DNA from: PMG-095 sp037200885
Lineage (GTDB): Bacteria; Myxococcota_A; Polyangia; Polyangiales; Polyangiaceae
Assembly (NCBI GenBank): GCA_037200885.1
Contig: JBBCIN010000003.1
Coordinates: 620,001 to 684,000, forward strand
DNA length: 64,000 nucleotides
Reading direction: 5' to 3'
Every line of letters begins with the position of its first letter. The stretch's first letter is position 1. Shown one piece after another: positions 1 through 7,345 of this stretch. Made by a program: the position numbers and the translations under genes. Under the pieces are notes generated by a model. It did not search any database. It was given only the letters and a program-made list of their open reading frames with translations, and was not told the origin of the DNA.

Positions 1-1
1 G

Positions 2-787
2 GTGCCGGTGCCGCAAGACGTGCCGCCGGGGCTCGAGGCCATCATCCTCAAATGCCTGTCGAAGCGACCCGAGCATCGCTACCAATCGATGCAGGAGCTG
101 ATTTTAGAATTCGACAAGATGAGCGCGGGCGGTGTGCCTGACGCCGTTCCGGAAATGATGTCGCGCTCGGGCGGCTTCAACGTCCCGGTGGATTACTTCA
201 TGAAGGGGCAAATGCCCCAGCCCGTGCCGGCAATGCCATCGCAGCCAGCGGGTGCGCGTGGCAGCCGCTGGCCATTGTACGCGGGCGTCGCGGGCGTGCT
301 GGCCGCGATCGGCATCGTGGTTGGCATCTTCGCCAAGAGCCAAAGCAGCTCCGCCCTGCAAGCGCCGCAGACCACGCTGACGGCCGAGGGCACGCCCAGC
401 AAGTTCGTCGATCCCAATGCCACGGCCGCCCCCGCTGTCGCCGCGCCCACCTCGCCTGCGGTCGCCGCCAAACAGGTACTGCTCGCCGCGGTACCGATCG
501 ACGCGCACGTGTTCCGCAACACCGAAGACCTCGGGCAGAGCCCGGTCATGGTGGCCGTCGAAGATGGCCAATCGGTCGAGCTCGAAATCCGACGCGACGG
601 CTACAAGACCGACAAGATCACGCTCGACGGCAGCAAAACGCGCGAAGTCGTGAAGCTCGACAAACTCGCGCGAACAGGCGCCGTGTATCGCCCCCCAGCG
701 AGCAAGAAGCCCGACTCGAGCGCGCCGACAAAAAAGCCGAAGTCTGCGATCGGTGGCAGCGAAATCGTGAATCCCTGGGGCAACTAG
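2..787 (+). CDS. Ser/Thr protein kinase, C-terminal part (5' truncated by window edge)
   Basis: Only the end of the gene is present. The first ~40 residues look like the last helices of a Hanks-type kinase C-lobe (LEAIILKCLSKRPEHRYQSM, then a helix ending DKM). A Pro-rich juxtamembrane stretch follows, then one membrane helix at about residues 91-110 (WPLYAGVAGVLAAIGIVVGI) and a linker. Residues ~155-215 resemble a PEGA domain (VLLAAVPIDAHVFRNTEDLG, then ELEIRRDGYKTDKI). By family knowledge it would phosphorylate Ser/Thr in the cytoplasm, with the PEGA part outside the membrane. The catalytic core (VAIK lysine, HRD, DFG) lies before base 1, so activity cannot be judged. The tail is Lys/Pro-rich and ends NPWGN. 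The next gene starts 15 bp downstream. Confidence 0.85.
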   Translation: MPVPQDVPPGLEAIILKCLSKRPEHRYQSMQELILEFDKMSAGGVPDAVPEMMSRSGGFNVPVDYFMKGQMPQPVPAMPSQPAGARGSRWPLYAGVAGVLAAIGIVVGIFAKSQSSSALQAPQTTLTAEGTPSKFVDPNATAAPAVAAPTSPAVAAKQVLLAAVPIDAHVFRNTEDLGQSPVMVAVEDGQSVELEIRRDGYKTDKITLDGSKTREVVKLDKLARTGAVYRPPASKKPDSSAPTKKPKSAIGGSEIVNPWGN

Positions 788-802
788 GCTAGATGAGTCT
801 GC

Positions 803-2191
803 GTGTCAGACACGCAACGCCTCAACGACAACATCCCCGGTGAAGTGCGCGAGCTGTGCGCCCGCCTGCGTGAAGGCGGCTTTCGCTCGTGGATCGTCGG
901 CGGCTGCGTGCGAGATGAGCTGTTGTCACAGCTCGAAGACAAGTCCGGAGCCGACATCCGCGGCGACTGGGACATCGCCACTTCGGCGCGCCCCGAGCAA
1001 GTTCAGCAGCTCTTTCGCCGGGTAATTCCTACCGGCATCCAGCACGGCACCGTGACCGTGATGATGAAGCACGGAGGCTACGAGGTCACCACCCTGCGCG
1101 GCGAAACCGAGTACACCGACGGTCGCCGTCCGGACTCGGTGTACTTCGTCGACGACATCAAAGACGATCTGGCCCGGCGTGATTTCACGATCAACGCCAT
1201 CGCCTATGACCCGCTCGAAGATCAATTGATCGATCCCTTCGACGGCATCCGTGATTTGCGCGCGCGCGTGCTGCGCGCCGTTGGCGATCCAGCCGTGCGC
1301 TTCGCCGAAGACGGCTTGCGGGTACTGCGCGCCGCGCGCTTCGTCGCCACACTCGAAGTGACGCTCGACCCCAAGACCGAAAGCGCGATCGAACCCTCGC
1401 TCGGCAGCTATCGCAAAGTGAGCGCCGAGCGCGTGCGCGATGAATGGTTGAAGGCGACCAAAGCCAAACAACCGAGTCGCGCCTTCGAGATCATGAAGGA
1501 CCATGGGCTCTTGGCCATCACCGCGCCGGAGCTGCTCGAATCCGTGGGCTGCGAGCAAAATCGCTATCATGCGTACGATGTCTGGGGCCATGCCATGCAC
1601 TGCCTGGACAATTGCCCCAAGCACCCGGTCCTGCGGCTCGCGGGATTGCTGCACGACGTCGGGAAGCCGCGAACGCGCGCTTTCAGCGACAAAACCGAGG
1701 ATTATACCTTCTACGAGCACGAACGCATCGGCGCCGAGATGGCGGGGCCGCTGCTCGAACGGCTACGCTTTTCGAACGATGAACGCACGCGCATCGTCGC
1801 TCTCGTGCGCCACCATCTGATTTGCTACGACGGCACTTGGAGCGATGCCGCGGTGCGCCGCTGGGTGCGGCGCGTTTCGCCCGAACTGGTCGACGATCTG
1901 TACGCACTGAGCGAAGCCGACGTCCAGGCCAAGGGCAAAGACCCCACCGTCGATCTGCAACACATCGCTCTACTCAAAGCCCACGTCGCCAAAGTGATCG
2001 CCCAAGGCGCCGCCTTCAGCATCAAAGACCTGGCCGTCGCTGGCGGCACATTGATCAAAGAGCTGGGCGTCAAGCCGGGTCCCGATATCGGCCGCGTCCT
2101 ACGCGCGCTGTTGGAAGAAGTCGTGGAAGACCCGAGCCTCAACACCGAGGCTTCGCTGCTCGCCCGCGCCCGCGAGCTGCTCAAGGGATAG
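803..2191 (+). CDS. cca: CCA-adding / poly(A) polymerase family nucleotidyltransferase with HD domain
   Basis: This class II tRNA nucleotidyltransferase would add or repair the 3' CCA of tRNAs. The N-terminus has the family G-G-x-x-R-D signature (IVGGCVRDEL, residues 31-40), the metal-binding DxD at D55/D57 (GDWDIAT) and the RRDFTINAIAYD motif around residue 125. A C-terminal HD domain (LLHDVGKPRTR, with HERIGAEMA after it) suggests the phosphohydrolase activity seen in many bacterial CCA enzymes. The 462 aa length fits HD-containing members. The start is GTG: an ATG at 793 is out of frame. It could instead be a PcnB-like poly(A) polymerase, but the HD domain favours CCA addition. The following gene begins 3 bp after the stop, so they are probably cotranscribed. 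Confidence 0.88.
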   Translation: MSDTQRLNDNIPGEVRELCARLREGGFRSWIVGGCVRDELLSQLEDKSGADIRGDWDIATSARPEQVQQLFRRVIPTGIQHGTVTVMMKHGGYEVTTLRGETEYTDGRRPDSVYFVDDIKDDLARRDFTINAIAYDPLEDQLIDPFDGIRDLRARVLRAVGDPAVRFAEDGLRVLRAARFVATLEVTLDPKTESAIEPSLGSYRKVSAERVRDEWLKATKAKQPSRAFEIMKDHGLLAITAPELLESVGCEQNRYHAYDVWGHAMHCLDNCPKHPVLRLAGLLHDVGKPRTRAFSDKTEDYTFYEHERIGAEMAGPLLERLRFSNDERTRIVALVRHHLICYDGTWSDAAVRRWVRRVSPELVDDLYALSEADVQAKGKDPTVDLQHIALLKAHVAKVIAQGAAFSIKDLAVAGGTLIKELGVKPGPDIGRVLRALLEEVVEDPSLNTEASLLARARELLKG

Positions 2192-2194
2192 CCA

Positions 2195-2677
2195 ATGAGC
2201 GCGCCGAATGCCGACCCACCCGCTATCACCGACGATGCGCTACGTCGCCTGAATTTAGTCGTGAGCAGCTACCACCGCCTCACTGGGCGACGCTTGATCG
2301 ACCCGAATCATCTCGATCTTTGGCGCGCATGCTGGACTGCACCGCGGGTGATCGTCGCGCATGGCACAGAACCGGACCCGATATTTTTTTACGGCAATCA
2401 GCGGGCTCTCAGCCGCTTCGAGCTAGATTTCGCGGCCTTCACACGACTCCCATCCCGTTATTCAGCGGAACCGTTACTCCGCGAGGAGCGCGACGCCTTG
2501 CTCGCCCGAGTGCAACAGAGCGGCTTCATCGATGACTACGCGGGCGTGCGCATTTCCGCCTCTGGAAAGCGCTTCCGCATCGAGCAAGCGACCGTGTGGA
2601 ACCTGCTCGATGAGCACGGGCAACCCCACGGCCAAGCCGCCACGTTCGAACATTGGACCCCCCTGCCCGAATCGTGA
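2195..2677 (+). CDS. MEKHLA domain-containing protein
   Basis: A 160-aa soluble protein that resembles the MEKHLA family (PAS-like fold) over its whole length. Visible landmarks are the N-terminal helix (LNLVVSSYHRLTGRRLI), the central IFFYGNQRALSRFELDFAAF segment, the RYSAEPLLREERDALLARV helix and the C-terminal RISASGKRFRIEQATVWNLL strand pair. In plants the MEKHLA region is attached to transcription factors; the free-standing bacterial form has no firmly assigned function and may sense a ligand. It starts 3 bp after the cca stop (ATG) and stops 2 bp before the stop of the convergent M15 peptidase gene. The operon terminator lies inside that opposing gene. Confidence 0.72.
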   Translation: MSAPNADPPAITDDALRRLNLVVSSYHRLTGRRLIDPNHLDLWRACWTAPRVIVAHGTEPDPIFFYGNQRALSRFELDFAAFTRLPSRYSAEPLLREERDALLARVQQSGFIDDYAGVRISASGKRFRIEQATVWNLLDEHGQPHGQAATFEHWTPLPES

Positions 2678-2678
2678 A

Positions 2679-3917
2679 CTAGCGAGCCCGAGTGCTCACC
2701 TTCGCGCAGCTGGCTCCGAGCGCAAAACCGCTCGGCGGAGCCTTTTTTAGGCGCTGCTCGGTGGGTGGATCGAAGCGGCCGCTTTCGCTGATGGCATCGT
2801 CCTTGTGGTTTCTGTTCCAGAGCTTTTGAAACGCGAGCACGTCGGTGGCGCCGTGTGTGCTCGTCGACACCGGCTTGTAGTCGAAGTGCACGCGATCCGA
2901 CGCGCCGAGCCAGTGGAAATCTTGAGCTTCGAGCGCGGGTCGCCAGCCCGCGGCTTCTTTGATGTCCAGTGCGGTCCCGATCTCGTGATTGCTTTCGCCG
3001 GGACGCGTCGCCAATTGCACGCCGCAGATTTTGCTCAGCGACCAATGTGAGACCAGGTACTGCTGAGCCACGGTGCGGAGCGCGCTATTGATGGTCATGG
3101 TTGCGCTCTTGTGAGCATCGAGCGCGCGCAGCAGGTGATCGCGCGCGCCGAGCTCCAAGTACGGGTACACATTGGGCGCCATCACCAAGTTGGCCCGCTT
3201 GGGCAGCGGCACGAATTCGTTCGGCTTGATGCAGCGGGCCTGGTCGATGATCTGACGACTCAAGCCGTCCACGCTCTCGGTCGAACAGCTACCCGACGCC
3301 GCGTCCTGCACGGTTGCGAAGTGCTTGGGCGGCGCCGGTTTCGACGGAGCCGGCTCTTCGTCACCCATTTCGTCCTCGAACCCAGGCAAGGCAGGCCCGG
3401 CTGCAGAGACCTCAGGCACGAGCTGACTGGGCTGCTCGAGTGAGCGCCCCGCGTCGCCGGTCGGTTCGGGGAGCTCAGCCGCGTCCTCTTCCGCGTCACC
3501 CGGAAACTGCGAGGGAGACGACGACGGTGCGGACTGCGCGCTGAGTGCGCCCGATTGCGGCTGCGCGCGTCCATCCTCGCCCCGCACGATGAAATAGATG
3601 CTCGCGACGATCACGAGCGACGGCGCGACGAACGCGACACCGACCAGAAACCTCCGCCGCAGCCCCGCATTCGGCCCGCCCGGCCACACCGATCCGACAT
3701 TCGCCACCCGCCAGTCAGCGCGCTCACCCGGCCAATTCCCACCGCCACCCGCCACCACCTCATCCTGGGTCGGGACCTTATCCTGGGTCGGGACCTCAGC
3801 GACCTTATCCTGGGTCGGGGACTTCGCAGGGACCTTATCCTGGGTCGGGGGCTTTTCGGCTTGGGGCGCGGGGGCGGCTTGAGGGGCCTCGTCGGGCTGG
3901 GGCGCGTCATCCGCCAT
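2679..3917 (-). CDS. Membrane-anchored M15-type (VanY/D-Ala-D-Ala carboxypeptidase-like) peptidase
   Basis: Probable murein peptidase outside the cytoplasmic membrane. The N-terminus (~75 aa) is Ala/Pro/Gln-rich with four TQDKV/TQDEV repeats, followed by one membrane helix (LVGVAFVAPSLVIVASIYFI). After a linker of ~100 aa comes an M15-like zinc-peptidase core. SNHEIGTALDI matches the SxHxxGxAxD metal motif, and DRVHFDY supplies the final His. Before it, ALRTVAQQYLVSHW matches the helix of M15 enzymes. The last ~40 residues (AFQKLWNRNHKDD onward) resemble a peptidoglycan-binding helix repeat. The start is taken at the ATG at 3917 (MADDAPQP), rather than 54 bases upstream, because the upstream residues look non-coding and lie near the ftsH terminator. 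The TQDK repeats come from an 18-bp DNA repeat also found elsewhere in the window. Confidence 0.78.
   Translation of the reverse strand: MADDAPQPDEAPQAAPAPQAEKPPTQDKVPAKSPTQDKVAEVPTQDKVPTQDEVVAGGGGNWPGERADWRVANVGSVWPGGPNAGLRRRFLVGVAFVAPSLVIVASIYFIVRGEDGRAQPQSGALSAQSAPSSSPSQFPGDAEEDAAELPEPTGDAGRSLEQPSQLVPEVSAAGPALPGFEDEMGDEEPAPSKPAPPKHFATVQDAASGSCSTESVDGLSRQIIDQARCIKPNEFVPLPKRANLVMAPNVYPYLELGARDHLLRALDAHKSATMTINSALRTVAQQYLVSHWSLSKICGVQLATRPGESNHEIGTALDIKEAAGWRPALEAQDFHWLGASDRVHFDYKPVSTSTHGATDVLAFQKLWNRNHKDDAISESGRFDPPTEQRLKKAPPSGFALGASCAKVSTRAR
2712..2748 (+). terminator. Rho-independent terminator of the cca operon, inside the convergent CDS
   Basis: GGCTCC (2712-2717) pairs with GGAGCC (2737-2742). 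Inside this, CGAGCG pairs with CGCTCG around an A-rich loop, and six T residues follow at 2743-2748. This is a textbook intrinsic terminator for the + strand transcript. It sits within the last ~25 codons of the minus-strand M15 peptidase gene, so the hairpin sequence is also coding (the KKAPPSGFALGA region). On the minus strand no T run follows the stem, so it should terminate only + strand transcription. Confidence 0.85.
3758..3858. repeat. 18-bp repeat cluster (ccttatcctgggtcgggg type), locus 1
   Basis: Four copies of a unit close to CCTTATCCTGGGTCGGGG are present. Two are in perfect tandem (3758-3775 and 3776-3793). The next two start at 3803 and near 3833, separated by 9-11 bp insertions. 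The cluster lies inside the M15 peptidase gene and is read on its coding strand as repeated PTQDKV. The same unit forms a perfect-period array at 25603-25674, read there in the other orientation as LGEGL, and one copy lies at 9519-9536. Insertions between units keep the peptidase reading frame. Confidence 0.85.
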
Positions 3918-3977
3918 GGGGGATGCGGCGGTACCGCGAACGGCACAAAGGGGCAACACTTTGCCGGGCACAAAGCA

Positions 3978-4009
3978 GAACAGGCCGGGTCCGAGGACCC
4001 AGCCTGTTC
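3978..4009 (-). terminator. Strong hairpin downstream of ftsH
   Basis: A 15-bp stem (3978-3992 with 3995-4009, one G-T pair, minimal loop) lies 28 bp after the ftsH stop. On the minus strand it reads GAACAGGCTGGGTCC, TC, then the complement. Only a weak T-containing stretch (TGCTTTG) follows, so it may act as an imperfect intrinsic terminator, an attenuator before the M15 peptidase gene, or a 3'-end stabiliser. Confidence 0.6.
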
Positions 4010-4036
4010 GTGCTGCGCGTTAGCTCTCAGGCCGAC

Positions 4037-5968
4037 TCAAGTTCCGGCGGGCTTAGGAGCTCCGAAGATGCTCGCCGGACGGCGCTTCTCGACCTTGTCC
4101 TTGCGCTTGTCGGCGTAGGACGGGATGACCACGCGCGTCCGGGAGGGCAGCTCGCGGCCGTCCAGGGCGGCGCTGATCTCTTCGGCATCCAAGGTCTCGC
4201 GCTCGAGCAGAGAGTGCGCTAGGCGCTCGAGCTTGTCGCGGTTTTCCACCACGACCTGCTTGGCGACGGCGTACTGCTCTTCCACGATGCGGCGCACCTC
4301 TTCGTCGATTTCGCGCGCGGTGTCCTCCGAGTAATCTTCGCGACGCGACGTCATTTCGCGGCCGAGGAACACGTTCTCCTCGTTTTCGCCGTAGGCGACC
4401 GGGCCGAGCTTCTTGGTCATGCCGAGCTCGCAAACCATGGCGCGGGCGAGGCGCGTGGCGCGCTTGATGTCGTCAGAAGCGCCGGTAGTAATTTCGCCGA
4501 AGACGACCTCCTCTGCGACGCGACCACCGAGGGCCATGGCGATGCGAGCCAAGGTTTGACCCTTGGTCATCAAGTGGCGGTCCTCGACCGGCAGGAACAT
4601 GGTGACGCCCAGGGCGGCACCGCGGGGGATGATCGAGACCTTGTGCACCGCGTCGTTGCCCGCGACGAGCTTGCCCACGATGGTGTGACCCGATTCGTGC
4701 CAAGCGGCGGTGCGGCGCTCTTCTGCGCTCATCACCATCGAGCGACGCTCGGTGCCCATGAGCACCTTGTCTTTGGCGAGCTCGAAGTCCTCCATCGTGA
4801 CCGCTTCTTTGTCCTGACGGGCCGCCAAGAGCGCGGCTTCGTTGACCAGGTTCTCCAAATCAGCACCGACGAAGCCGGGGGTACCAGCGGCGATGATGCC
4901 GAGTTGAACGTCACCCGAGAGCGGCACCTTCTTGGTGTGTACGGCCAGGATGCCTTCGCGGCCCCGGATGTCCGGGCGCGGCACGGTGATGCGGCGATCG
5001 AAACGACCAGGGCGCAAGATGGCCGGGTCGAGCACGTCCGGACGATTGGTGGCGGCGATGATGATCACGCCCTCGTTGGACTCGAAGCCGTCCATTTCGA
5101 CCAACAGCTGGTTCAGCGTTTGCTCACGCTCATCGTGACCGCCGCCGAGGCCTGCGCCGCGGTGACGACCGACCGCGTCGATCTCGTCGATGAAGATGAT
5201 GCAGGGCGCGTGCTTCTTGCCCTGTTCGAACAGGTCACGGACGCGGCTCGCGCCGACGCCCACGAACATCTCCACGAAATCAGAGCCCGAGATGCTGAAG
5301 AACGGCACGCCGGCTTCACCAGCAATTGCGCGGGCGAGGAGCGTCTTGCCCGTACCAGGCGGACCCATCATCAGCACGCCCTTGGGGATGCGCCCACCGA
5401 GCCGCTGAAACTTCTTCGGGTCCTTGAGGAAGGCGATGATCTCTTCGACCTCGTCCTTGGCCTCGTCGATACCGGCGACGTCGGCGAAGGTGATCTTGTT
5501 CTGCGATTCACTCAACAAGCGCGCGCGGCTCTTGCCGAAGCTCATCGCTTTGCCGCCACCCGCCTGCAGCTGACGCATGAACAGGTAGAACATGACGATC
5601 ACGAACACCATCGGCAAAACGATGGTGAGCACCGGGGTCAGGAAGGGGCTGCCCTCTTCCTTCTGGTAGGTGATCTTCACGCCGTGCGCGAGCAGCTCTT
5701 GAGCGTTGTCTTCAGCAGGACCGACGGTGCGACCGCGCGGCGGTGTGCCCTTCGCGTTCGGGTCTTTGATCTGGAACGTGTATTCACGATCCTTGATGTC
5801 GACCTCTTCGATGTGCTTCGCATCACGCGGCGCCTTGGCCAGCGCAACGAACTCGCTGTACGGGATGTCCGGGCTCCTCGGATTCTCGGGATTCAGGAAT
5901 TGCCAAATCGCGAGAAAGGCGACGATCAGGACGACCCACAGCAACAGGGTCTTGTGCGGTTGTTTCAC
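4037..5968 (-). CDS. ftsH: ATP-dependent zinc metalloprotease FtsH
   Basis: Membrane-bound AAA+ protease that degrades misfolded membrane proteins and regulatory substrates as a cytoplasm-facing hexamer. Two membrane helices are visible (residues ~8-25 and ~109-134) around a periplasmic loop. The AAA module has Walker A GPPGTGKT (202-209), Walker B IIFIDEID (~257-264), the sensor IIIAATNRPD and the second region of homology RPGRFDRRI. The zinc site is HESGH (424-428). At 643 aa it has normal length, with a short Lys/Arg-rich tail. The start is GTG at 5968, which overlaps the stop of a 49-codon ORF by 4 bp (GTGA). tilS lies upstream in the same direction, and a hairpin follows the stop. Confidence 0.97.
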   Translation of the reverse strand: MKQPHKTLLLWVVLIVAFLAIWQFLNPENPRSPDIPYSEFVALAKAPRDAKHIEEVDIKDREYTFQIKDPNAKGTPPRGRTVGPAEDNAQELLAHGVKITYQKEEGSPFLTPVLTIVLPMVFVIVMFYLFMRQLQAGGGKAMSFGKSRARLLSESQNKITFADVAGIDEAKDEVEEIIAFLKDPKKFQRLGGRIPKGVLMMGPPGTGKTLLARAIAGEAGVPFFSISGSDFVEMFVGVGASRVRDLFEQGKKHAPCIIFIDEIDAVGRHRGAGLGGGHDEREQTLNQLLVEMDGFESNEGVIIIAATNRPDVLDPAILRPGRFDRRITVPRPDIRGREGILAVHTKKVPLSGDVQLGIIAAGTPGFVGADLENLVNEAALLAARQDKEAVTMEDFELAKDKVLMGTERRSMVMSAEERRTAAWHESGHTIVGKLVAGNDAVHKVSIIPRGAALGVTMFLPVEDRHLMTKGQTLARIAMALGGRVAEEVVFGEITTGASDDIKRATRLARAMVCELGMTKKLGPVAYGENEENVFLGREMTSRREDYSEDTAREIDEEVRRIVEEQYAVAKQVVVENRDKLERLAHSLLERETLDAEEISAALDGRELPSRTRVVIPSYADKRKDKVEKRRPASIFGAPKPAGT

Positions 5969-6114
5969 TCTAAACCTCGGAGACTCGTGCCTAAGACTTC
6001 CCGGAGCATGCCACCCGGACGGCCAAACGTCGATTCCAGAGTAGACATGCTTTTCACAATCTCGTTTAGCTTTTGTGAGGCCATTTCGGCGAAATCGTAA
6101 GTGGCTTCAGCCAT
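5965..6114 (-). CDS. Small ORF (49 aa) translationally coupled to ftsH
   Basis: Between tilS and ftsH the minus strand carries an uninterrupted 49-codon frame from ATG at 6114. Its TGA stop overlaps the ftsH GTG start by 4 bp, the usual arrangement for translational coupling. The product begins MAEATYDFAEMASQKLNEIV, is probably mostly helical and amphipathic, has no Cys and no membrane helix, and ends VLGTSLRGLE. Third-position GC is clearly lower than in neighbouring genes, and the Shine-Dalgarno sequence is weak (AGG about 13 bases upstream). It could be a short conserved protein, or a leader peptide whose translation sets ftsH expression. I do not recognise the family. Confidence 0.42.
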   Translation of the reverse strand: MAEATYDFAEMASQKLNEIVKSMSTLESTFGRPGGMLREVLGTSLRGLE

Positions 6115-6202
6115 TTGTTTGGGAACCTGAGAAAACCCGAAACATTCGAGGCACGGGTCGCGGTTTCGTTTGCCTCGGGTCCGCGGAATTTCGATGGCTG
6201 CG

Positions 6203-7126
6203 TCAGCGTTTTCGCGGTCGACGCTGCGTCAGAGCCGACGGTCCCGAGTGAGCGGACGCAAGAATCGGCTGGAGAGTCACGGAATCCAGACTGAGCTCAC
6301 GCCCGTTGGGCAAGCTCACCCTCGCCGCACGCTGCCCGAAGGTCCGAGCGCGCCCGACCAACTGACGTTGCGCACGATTGAGCAAGAGCGCAACGCCGTG
6401 CTCGTCGGTCATGGTGCCCAGATCTGCGTTGGCTTGCCCAGCTTCCCCGAGCGCATCCGCCAGTGCACATAAATGGCTCACAATCTGTGGCGAGAGCCGC
6501 TCGAGCAACGGCAACAGTTCGAAGCGCACCTGTGTGCGCAGGAAGCGGCGCTCCAAATTCGACGGATCCTCGGCAAAGCCGAGCTCATGGCGGCTCAGGT
6601 GCAGAGCGATGTCGGTCTTCCTCGCACGGCACTGGGGACGAATCCACAGCCCGCTTCGCGGCGGCAGCACCGCCAGGCCAGGCGGCCCAGACCCGCGCAA
6701 CAGACGCAGGAGCACGGTCTCGGCGCGATCGTCGGCATGATGCGCGGTCGCAATCAGCTCAGCTTGCACCGACTTCGCCGCCGACGAGAGCGCAGCCCGC
6801 CGCGCGTCGCGCGCGCGCGCCTGCAAATTACCGCCATCCGTCAAAGAAAGCCGCGAACGCGAGAAGGCCACACCCAAAGCGGCGCACTGCTCCTGTGCGC
6901 GGTCGAGCTCGGCGCTGGCTGCCGCTCGCAGCCCATGATCAACCCCGTGAGCGAACAAGTAGAAGCCCTGCTTCTTTGCCAGCAGCGCAAGCACGTGCAG
7001 GAGCGCCATCGAGTCCCCACCGCCCGAAAGCGCGAGCAAAATGCGCGTGCCGCGTCCGACGCCACACTCCTCGCGCAGCGTGCGAGTCACCAGTGTGATC
7101 AGAGTCGGGGGATGTGAGCGAGCCAA
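6203..7126 (-). CDS. tilS: tRNA(Ile)-lysidine synthase TilS
   Basis: Converts the wobble cytidine of tRNA-Ile(CAU) to lysidine using ATP and lysine, which changes its decoding from AUG to AUA. The N-type ATP-pyrophosphatase PP-loop is LALSGGGDSMALLH. The family HGVDHGLR and TAHHADDRAETVLLRLLRGSG motifs follow, and then FAEDPSNLERRFLRTQVR. I favour a TTG start at 7126, giving 307 aa. GGAG lies 9 bases upstream of it, and any earlier in-frame start would run back into the coding region of the preceding small Cys protein (stop at 7147). A start at 7270 would add 48 low-quality Arg-rich residues. The protein lies at the short end for TilS and lacks an obvious long C-terminal domain. It is in an operon with ftsH downstream. 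Confidence 0.9.
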   Translation of the reverse strand: MARSHPPTLITLVTRTLREECGVGRGTRILLALSGGGDSMALLHVLALLAKKQGFYLFAHGVDHGLRAAASAELDRAQEQCAALGVAFSRSRLSLTDGGNLQARARDARRAALSSAAKSVQAELIATAHHADDRAETVLLRLLRGSGPPGLAVLPPRSGLWIRPQCRARKTDIALHLSRHELGFAEDPSNLERRFLRTQVRFELLPLLERLSPQIVSHLCALADALGEAGQANADLGTMTDEHGVALLLNRAQRQLVGRARTFGQRAARVSLPNGRELSLDSVTLQPILASAHSGPSALTQRRPRKR

Positions 7127-7146
7127 TGCCTTTGTCTCCGCGCGAC

Positions 7147-7341
7147 TTAAACCAGCTCGAATTCCTTGCAGAATTCCAGGCTTTCGGCGCGCTCGAGATC
7201 GATGTCGAGGTGGGCCTGAGTGGGATAGCCGTTGGCGCAGGCGCGGCGCTCCGCGGCAAAATGCACGCAATCCCCACAGGTAAAGCGCAGTTGGAAGCGC
7301 GCTGCTTCTTGGCGAAGCCGTAGGTCGACCGGGGTGCGCAC
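7147..7341 (-). CDS. Small Cys-containing protein (64 aa), unknown function
   Basis: The product has a CxxC pair (CGDCVH), a later Cys (RRACANGYP), a His near LDIDL (TQAHLDID), and a final Cys (EFCKEFELV). The spacing suggests a small metal- or Fe-S-binding fold, but I do not recognise a named family. It begins 4 bp after the upstream lipoprotein stop and ends 20 bp before the TTG start of tilS, so it appears to be part of the mnmA-lipoprotein-tilS-ftsH operon. Neighbouring tRNA-modification genes raise the possibility of an accessory role; this is inference only. Confidence 0.6.
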   Translation of the reverse strand: MRTPVDLRLRQEAARFQLRFTCGDCVHFAAERRACANGYPTQAHLDIDLERAESLEFCKEFELV

Positions 7342-7345
7342 CGCG

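Noticed and set aside
3978..4009. Considered as a CRISPR-like or attachment-site repeat
   Set aside because: It occurs once and is a self-complementary stem after ftsH, best explained as a terminator-like hairpin.
4556..6100. Long open frame (514 codons) on the + strand opposite ftsH
   Set aside because: It is antisense to a complete, motif-perfect ftsH. Such shadows are common in GC-rich DNA, and its His/Asp/Arg-rich product matches no family.
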